A DNA stretch of 9,145 nucleotides from Clostridiales bacterium (lineage in GTDB: Bacteria; Bacillota_A; Clostridia; Oscillospirales; Oscillospiraceae). Made by a program: the position numbers and the translations under genes. Positions 5,702 to 9,145 of this stretch are shown here, piece after piece; positions within the stretch are counted from its first letter, which is position 1, and each line of letters opens with the position of its first letter. Below the pieces are notes generated by a model, which made no database searches, was not told the origin of the DNA, and was given only the letters and a program-made list of their open reading frames with translations. The stretch covers positions 1 to 9,145 of the forward strand of contig JALFGI010000319.1 in the NCBI GenBank assembly GCA_022777455.1, given 5' to 3'.

Positions 5702-5730
5702 TTGCAAAAATGAAAATCATCGGGTAATAT
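5702..5730 (+). promoter_or_regulatory. Candidate promoter of the small plus-strand unit
   Basis: TTGCAA (5702-5707), 17-bp spacer, TAATAT (5725-5730), in AT-rich DNA. Transcription from about 5737 would give a transcript of about 270 bases ending at the strong terminator at 5965-6007. It diverges from the NifX-SlyD promoter about 75 bp away. Confidence 0.55.
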
Positions 5731-5803
5731 AAAGATACAAAACAGAGCAAGTCAAAAACCACTCACAGAAAACCCTCTGCAGGAAGATACAGAAGGAATT
5801 CCA

Positions 5804-5935
5804 GTGAAAGAAAAAAAGAAGAAGCTGAAGCTTACAATCGTCGCTCCGAAGAGAGCAGGAAAGAAAGACCGGAAGTGTTTCAGTGAATGGTTTTCAAAAG
5901 GCGTTAGCTCTGAATCCGTAGAAAGAGAGGTCTAA
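5804..5935 (+). CDS. Possible 43-residue basic small protein (GTG start)
   Basis: A 43-codon frame starting at GTG with AGAAGGA about 6 bases upstream. The N-terminal half is very basic (KEKKKKLKLT, then KRAGKKDRK) and the C-terminal half mixed (CFSEWFSKGVSSESVEREV). I do not recognise it. It lies alone between a plausible promoter and a strong terminator. The TAA at 5933-5935 is followed in frame by nine more sense codons (SMMLDNKSE) and a TGA at 5963-5965 that touches the terminator stem. That layout would suit a longer original gene with a nonsense change. The upstream frame is open back to 5714 but has no ATG, GTG or TTG start. The unit could also be a noncoding RNA. The local AT richness differs from the GC-rich neighbours. 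Confidence 0.4.
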   Translation: MKEKKKKLKLTIVAPKRAGKKDRKCFSEWFSKGVSSESVEREV

Positions 5936-5964
5936 TCGATGATGCTGGATAATAAGAGCGAATG

Positions 5965-6007
5965 ACAGCCCTCGGTGTTGAGAAACGACATCGAGGGCTG
6001 TTTTTTT
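5965..6007 (+). terminator. Strong intrinsic terminator of the small plus-strand unit
   Basis: A perfect 10-bp stem (5965-5974 with 5992-6001), extendable by about five further pairs including G-U, followed by seven T (6001-6007). No gene other than the short ORF at 5804-5935 lies upstream on this strand, so its presence is evidence that the region is transcribed. Confidence 0.9.
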
Positions 6008-6042
6008 GCGTTTATTGCTCCGGGAACCGCAATTTGCGAGGA

Positions 6043-6070
6043 TTGACTTTCTTTCGCCATCCTTTATAAT
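6043..6070 (+). promoter_or_regulatory. Sigma-A promoter of the GH120 gene
   Basis: TTGACT (6043-6048), 16-bp spacer, TATAAT (6065-6070). Transcription from about 6077 leaves a leader of about 29 bases carrying AGAGGAGG. I see no clear catabolite-response element or other operator. Confidence 0.75.
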
Positions 6071-6105
6071 AAGAAATAAAAACGATGATAGAGGAGGAAA
6101 ATCCC

Positions 6106-8103
6106 ATGATTCGATATGTTGACTGTACTGCGGCCCGTTCCGGCGACGGCAGCGCCCAGCATCCTTTTAAGACCATCAGCCAGGCAGCCGCCGTGGCCAT
6201 GCCCGGCGACGAAGTGGTGGTTGCCCCCGGTGTTTACCGGGAGGACGTGAGTCCCCGCTTTGCCGGCACCAAGCATGCTCCCATCGTCTACCGCTCCGCT
6301 GTGCCCCGGGGTGCCACCATCACCGGTGCCGAGCAGATGAAGGGCTGGGTCCCCTACCAGGGCGACGTGTGGCAGCTCACCGTGAACAATGACTTCTTCG
6401 GCAAGCACAACCCCTATACCACCATCGTCTTCGGTGACTGGCTGAATCAGGGCGTCCCCTGCCACACCGGCGAGGTGTTTCTGAACGATAAATCCCTGTA
6501 TGAGCAGGATACCCTGGAAAAGGTGCTGAATCCTGAGTATTACGACGGCTCCTGGGACCGGGACTTCACCAAGCACACCTGGTACACCTGCCAGTCCGAG
6601 GACGGGGAGAATACCCTGATCTACGCCAACTTCCAGGGCAAGGACCCCAACGCCGAGAATGTGGAGATCACCGTCCGGCCTCACTGCTTCTGGCCTGAGG
6701 CAGAGCATGTGGACTACATCACCCTCACCGGCTTCGTGGTCACCAAGGCTGCCACCCAGTGGGCTCCCCCCACTGCCCTGCAGGAGGGTATGATCGGCCC
6801 CCACTGGTCCAAGGGCTGGGTCATCGAGGATTGCGAGGTTTCCCACTCCAAGTGCTCCGGCATCTCCCTGGGCAAGTATCTGCAGCAGGGAAACGACAAC
6901 AAGTGGTCCCACTACAAGTACAAGGACGGCACCCAGACCCAGCGGGACTGCTCCCTCATCGCCCAGATCGACGGCTGGAGCAAGGAAACCATCGGCTCTC
7001 ACACCGTCCGGAACTGTGAGATCCACGACTGCGGCCAGACCGGCATCGTTGGCAACCTGGGCTGCGTGTTCTCCGTGGTCGAGAACTGCCACATCCACCA
7101 CATCAACAACAAGCGCAACCTGGCCGGTGCCGAGATCGGCGGCATCAAGTTCCATGCCGCCATCGACGTGATTATTCGCAATTGCCACTTCCACCACTGC
7201 ACCCGGGGCATCTGGCTGGACTGGCAGACCCAGGGAACCCGGGTTTCCGGCTGCCTGTTCCATGATAACTGCATGCCCTACGACTACCTGCTGAAGAAGG
7301 AAAACCGGGAAGGTCTGGGCCTGGGCGAGGACTTGTTCATCGAGATCGCTCACGGTCCTTGCCTGGTGGACAACAACATCATGCTCTCCGACCGGGCGGT
7401 GAAGCTGCCCACCCAAGGTGTGGCTTTTGTCCACAACCTCTTCGGCGGTTCCATCGCCGCGGTGGGCCGTGGCGTGAAGAACGGCAGCGACAAATATGAT
7501 TCCACCCGCTACACCCCCATCCACATGCCTCACCGCACGGAGATCACCGGCTTCATGTCCATCCTCCACGGCGACGTCCGGTTCTATAACAACATCTTTG
7601 TTCAGCAGCCGGTACGGGAGAAAATGGCGGAGATGGTGGCCGACTACAAGTACAACGAGTGGGAGGATGAGAACCTCACCGCCGGCACGGTAACCTACAG
7701 CGGCTACATGAACGAGGAAACCTGGAAATCCTGCTTCGACGGCTACTGCGGCGAGGGCTGCCCCCAGAACCGGGACCGCTACTACATGCCCCTGCCCGTG
7801 TGGACCGGCGGCAACGTGTACTTCAACGGCGCCCAGCCTGCCGACATCGAAGAAGACTACACCCTGGACAAGGAGCATCACATCACCCTGGAGCTGAAGG
7901 AGGAGGCTGGACAGTACCGTCTGGAGACCAACCTGATGGACTACCTGCCCGAGGCCAAGCTCATCACCTCCGATACCCTGGGAATGGCCTTCGAACCCGA
8001 ACAGCGCTTCGAGACTCCCGACGGCGAGGACATCATCTTCGATACTGATTTCTATGGCAACAGCCGGATGAACAATCTGGTGGCCGGCCCCTTCGCCCGA
8101 TAA
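6106..8103 (+). CDS. GH120 family beta-xylosidase (right-handed beta-helix)
   Basis: A 665-residue enzyme that by family should release xylose from xylo-oligosaccharides with retention of configuration. The N-terminus (YVDCTAARSGDGSAQHPFKT, then GDEVVVAPGVYRE) is the opening coil of a right-handed parallel beta-helix. Long stretches recall Thermoanaerobacterium saccharolyticum XylC, the characterised GH120 enzyme: YANFQGKDPN, WAPPTALQEG with GPHWSKGWVIED (about 216-245), IGSHTVRN, GGIKFHAAIDV, GIWLDWQTQGTR and HGPCLVDNNIM. From memory of XylC, the nucleophile Asp corresponds to Asp372 (in LDWQ) and the acid/base Glu to Glu413 (in FIEIAHGP). There is no signal peptide, so it acts in the cytosol on imported oligosaccharides. 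The start follows AGAGGAGG at 8 bases; the in-frame ATG at 6085 lacks a site. It is a single-gene unit with its own promoter and terminator and no transporter beside it. Activity on other pentosides is possible. Confidence 0.85.
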   Translation: MIRYVDCTAARSGDGSAQHPFKTISQAAAVAMPGDEVVVAPGVYREDVSPRFAGTKHAPIVYRSAVPRGATITGAEQMKGWVPYQGDVWQLTVNNDFFGKHNPYTTIVFGDWLNQGVPCHTGEVFLNDKSLYEQDTLEKVLNPEYYDGSWDRDFTKHTWYTCQSEDGENTLIYANFQGKDPNAENVEITVRPHCFWPEAEHVDYITLTGFVVTKAATQWAPPTALQEGMIGPHWSKGWVIEDCEVSHSKCSGISLGKYLQQGNDNKWSHYKYKDGTQTQRDCSLIAQIDGWSKETIGSHTVRNCEIHDCGQTGIVGNLGCVFSVVENCHIHHINNKRNLAGAEIGGIKFHAAIDVIIRNCHFHHCTRGIWLDWQTQGTRVSGCLFHDNCMPYDYLLKKENREGLGLGEDLFIEIAHGPCLVDNNIMLSDRAVKLPTQGVAFVHNLFGGSIAAVGRGVKNGSDKYDSTRYTPIHMPHRTEITGFMSILHGDVRFYNNIFVQQPVREKMAEMVADYKYNEWEDENLTAGTVTYSGYMNEETWKSCFDGYCGEGCPQNRDRYYMPLPVWTGGNVYFNGAQPADIEEDYTLDKEHHITLELKEEAGQYRLETNLMDYLPEAKLITSDTLGMAFEPEQRFETPDGEDIIFDTDFYGNSRMNNLVAGPFAR

Positions 8104-8110
8104 TCCAACC

Positions 8111-8143
8111 AAAAAACCGATGCCCTTTCCGGCATCGGTTTTT
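8111..8143. terminator. Bidirectional terminator after the GH120 gene
   Basis: A 13-bp inverted repeat (8112-8124 with 8131-8143, loop ctttcc) with an A-tract on the left and a T-tract on the right, 7 bp after the GH120 stop codon. It should work on the plus strand and could also stop minus-strand transcripts arriving from the right. Confidence 0.9.
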
Positions 8144-8185
8144 GATTATGCTGAAATTTGACGGGCAGATTTCCGATCAGTCACC

Positions 8186-8211
8186 GTAGGGGCGGCGACC
8201 ATGCCGCCCGC
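8186..8211. repeat. GC-rich palindromic intergenic repeat, copy B
   Basis: Starts gtaggggcggc and ends gccgcccgc, with a 7-bp stem (8190-8196 with 8203-8209) and a 6-base loop. It is the same family as 31-55 (opposite strand) and 8274-8300. This copy opens a 630-bp stretch, 8144-8773, in which I can support no gene. Confidence 0.6.
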
Positions 8212-8243
8212 ATGGTACAAGCCAAAAATGAGGAACCGGGTCA

Positions 8244-8256
8244 GGCGAATTCGTAC
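8244..8256. repeat. 13-bp direct repeat, first copy
   Basis: ggcgaattcgtac occurs here and again at 8331-8343, in the same orientation and 87 bp apart, with palindromic copy C between them. A partly overlapping repeat, gtacgatccc, occurs at 8302-8311 and 8340-8349. This looks like layered insertion or duplication of intergenic repeats. No function is apparent. Confidence 0.5.
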
Positions 8257-8273
8257 AGCACGCCGACGAAACT

Positions 8274-8300
8274 GTAGGGGAGGCTCTTAGCCTCCCGCGC
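8274..8300. repeat. GC-rich palindromic intergenic repeat, copy C (variant stem)
   Basis: Starts gtaggggaggct and ends agcctcccgcgc, with an 8-bp stem (8278-8285 with 8289-8296) and a 3-base loop. Compared with copies A and B, a C-G pair in the stem is replaced by A-T on both arms, so pairing is kept. Confidence 0.6.
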
Positions 8301-8330
8301 GGTACGATCCCATAGCAAGTAACCAGAGCG

Positions 8331-8343
8331 GGCGAATTCGTAC
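8331..8343. repeat. 13-bp direct repeat, second copy
   Basis: Second occurrence of the sequence at 8244-8256, here running on into gatccc. Together the two copies bracket palindromic repeat C. Confidence 0.5.
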
Positions 8344-8468
8344 GATCCCCGACATGGTGCCATTCAACCGAGTAATCAAGTCCGTCAGCTGGCGGGCGGC
8401 TTTCTGTCCTTGCCGTAATGTCACGCTTCAGGAAATGGTGCACGGAACGAAACCGCTGGATATTCGTT

Positions 8469-8600
8469 GGTGCCTCCGGCGGGGCACTTTCTTGTCGCCG
8501 AACAAGAAAGTACCCAAAGAAGTCGGCTTAGGGGGAGGCGTTGAGAGCTTGCTCCCGCAATCAAAGCCACCCTCCCCCCTAAGAACCCTCTCCCGGCGCG
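8469..8600. repeat. Composite palindromic intergenic repeat
   Basis: Three nested or adjoining inverted repeats. The first is gtgcc/ggcac around 8470-8487. The second is a perfect 10-bp hairpin, actttcttgt with acaagaaagt (8486-8495 with 8502-8511, loop cgccga). The third is a longer one, cttagggggagg with cctcccccctaag (8527-8538 with 8571-8583, one bulged C). Short frames crossing it in all directions look like repeat shadows. The unit resembles the 'ACTTTCTT...AAGAAAGT' intergenic repeats I know from other bacteria. No U-tract follows. Confidence 0.55.
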
Positions 8601-8773
8601 CTCCGCCGTAAGAGAGCAAAAAGTTGGGGCTGTTGTTTTTGGAAGTATCGGGGTATTCACGGTCATTTTGAAGTTGCGGCGGAGTCGGGAACTCGCAGTT
8701 ACTGAGTGCTCAAAGACTGCAATTTCTCCACTGGCTGCGCTCAGTCGAAATAACATAGATTTTCCGTAATATC

Positions 8774-8980
8774 TTATTTCTGCTCCGGTGGGATGAACTT
8801 CATAATATCGGACACTTCACAGTGCAGAAGGGTACAGAGTTGGTCAATGGTATTTGTGGAAACGCTTTTGCCATCTTTCATGGCATAATAGGTGCTTCTG
8901 GCAAAGCCCATTTTTTCCAGACGGTAGGAGGAAATCTTCTGCCGTTTCAGCGTTTCAAAAAAGGGTTCATAGCTGATCAA
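8774..8980 (-). CDS. Small Cro/C1-type helix-turn-helix regulator
   Basis: A 68-residue DNA-binding protein of the XRE superfamily (HTH_26-like), consisting of the five-helix DNA-binding domain and little else. Typical elements are ISYEPFFETLKRQKIS at the N-terminus, the helix-turn-helix at about residues 17-34 (SSYRLEKMGFARSTYYAM), STNTIDQLCTLLHCEVSDI at 41-59, and the tail FIPPEQK. The start chosen is TTG at 8978-8980, because GGGAGGTGAGG lies just upstream and relatives begin with M-ISYEPF. An in-frame ATG at 8996-8998 lies upstream of that site and lacks its own. It diverges from the partial gene at 9077, with a 22-bp near-palindrome between them that is a likely operator. It probably represses its neighbour, itself, or both (inference). 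It lacks a sensor domain, so any signal would have to come from a partner. Confidence 0.85.
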   Translation of the reverse strand: MISYEPFFETLKRQKISSYRLEKMGFARSTYYAMKDGKSVSTNTIDQLCTLLHCEVSDIMKFIPPEQK

Positions 8981-9006
8981 TTTCCTCACCTCCCGCATTT
9001 GAATCC

Positions 9007-9012
9007 AGTATA
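9007..9012 (-). promoter_or_regulatory. Candidate -10 box of the HTH regulator gene
   Basis: Minus-strand TATACT, placing the transcript start near 9000 and the GGGAGG site about 10 bases into the mRNA. I find no convincing -35 hexamer at 16-18 bp; the position where one would lie overlaps the edge of the palindrome at 9034-9055. This fits a weak or regulated promoter. Confidence 0.4.
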
Positions 9013-9028
9013 AATGCAAATTTGGGAC

Positions 9029-9057
9029 TTGCGTATGTAAGAATATTCGTACATAAT
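9029..9057 (+). promoter_or_regulatory. Candidate promoter of the right-edge gene
   Basis: TTGCGT (9029-9034), 17-bp spacer, CATAAT (9052-9057). The spacer and most of the -10 are occupied by the near-palindrome at 9034-9055, so a protein bound there would block RNA polymerase. Confidence 0.5.
9034..9055. promoter_or_regulatory. 22-bp near-palindrome, probable operator
   Basis: tatgta-a-gaatattc-g-tacata: two 11-base half-sites with a single mismatched position (9040 against 9049). It lies between the divergent HTH gene and the right-edge gene and over the plus-strand promoter. It is the obvious candidate site for the adjacent regulator, but binding is inferred. Confidence 0.6.
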
Positions 9058-9076
9058 GAGATATTGGAAAGGAGCA

Positions 9077-9145
9077 ATGCCTTATGAAACATTCTATGTA
9101 ATGTCTACTGAACAAACGCCAGTTTTCTTTGCAGCACACAAGTAT
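9077..9145 (+). CDS. Partial gene, N-terminus only, unknown product
   Basis: An open frame of 23 codons from ATG 9077-9079 to the window edge (MPYETFYVMSTEQTPVFFAA...), following GGAAAGGAG only 2 bases upstream. An alternative start, ATG 9101-9103 (MSTEQTPVFF...), overlaps the stop of a five-codon frame at 9084-9101 that has better spacing from the same ribosome binding site. I do not recognise the product and too little is present to classify it. Its place opposite a small HTH gene, across a palindrome, suggests it is the regulator's target. The reading frame is open but unproven as a gene. Confidence 0.45.
   Translation, partial: MPYETFYVMSTEQTPVFFAAHKY

Noticed and set aside
6064..8112. 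682-codon minus-strand frame opposite the GH120 gene
   Set aside because: Long only because stop codons are rare antisense to GC-rich codons; the plus-strand product has clear family identity, promoter, ribosome binding site and terminator.
8354..8756. Short frames on both strands between 8177 and 8756
   Set aside because: They cross palindromic repeats, overlap one another on both strands and lack ribosome binding sites or recognisable products.
8981..9139. Longer HTH protein starting at 9139 or 8998
   Set aside because: The added residues cover the palindrome and promoters and have no family match; the GGGAGGTGAGG site points to TTG 8980.

Overview
The window looks like chromosome from a gut-type member of the Clostridia, most likely Oscillospirales (inference). 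The grounds are GC-rich genes with AGGAGG-type ribosome binding sites, canonical sigma-A promoters (TTGAxx-17-TATAxT), Firmicutes-type MATE and SlyD-like proteins, a clostridial GH120 beta-xylosidase, and intergenic palindromic repeats of a kind I associate with this order. I see no phage, CRISPR, rRNA or tRNA genes.

Layout. Positions 1-1259 (minus strand) hold a single-gene unit: promoter, a PhnD-like substrate-binding protein without a lipobox, and a terminator. Positions 1329-4354 are bounded by two inverted copies (about 214 and 217 bp) of a hairpin-rich MITE-like element. Between them lies a two-gene minus-strand operon, promoter - DAHP synthase - MATE exporter. Positions 4377-5626 hold a convergent pair: a small acidic helical protein (plus) and a NifX-SlyD fusion (minus). 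Their stop codons are 7 bp apart, and the only minus-strand terminator found lies upstream of the small gene. Positions 5702-6007 (plus) are AT-rich and form a compact unit of promoter, 43-codon GTG-start ORF and strong terminator. Positions 6043-8143 (plus) hold a promoter, a GH120 beta-xylosidase without a signal peptide, and a terminator. Positions 8144-8773 have no gene I can support and are filled with palindromic and direct repeats. Positions 8774-9145 hold a small Cro/C1-type regulator (minus, TTG start) diverging from a partial plus-strand gene that runs off the window. A 22-bp near-palindrome sits over the divergent promoter.

The genes do not form one pathway. Each unit has its own promoter, and the themes are uptake, aromatic biosynthesis coupled to export, metal or protein handling, intracellular xylo-oligosaccharide use, and a locally regulated gene at the right edge. 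The points most worth following are the NifX - Cys/His linker - SlyD fusion, the inverted structured elements around the aroF-MATE operon, the antisense layout at 4377-5525, and the repressor/operator pair at the right end. None is proven here to be a new system.
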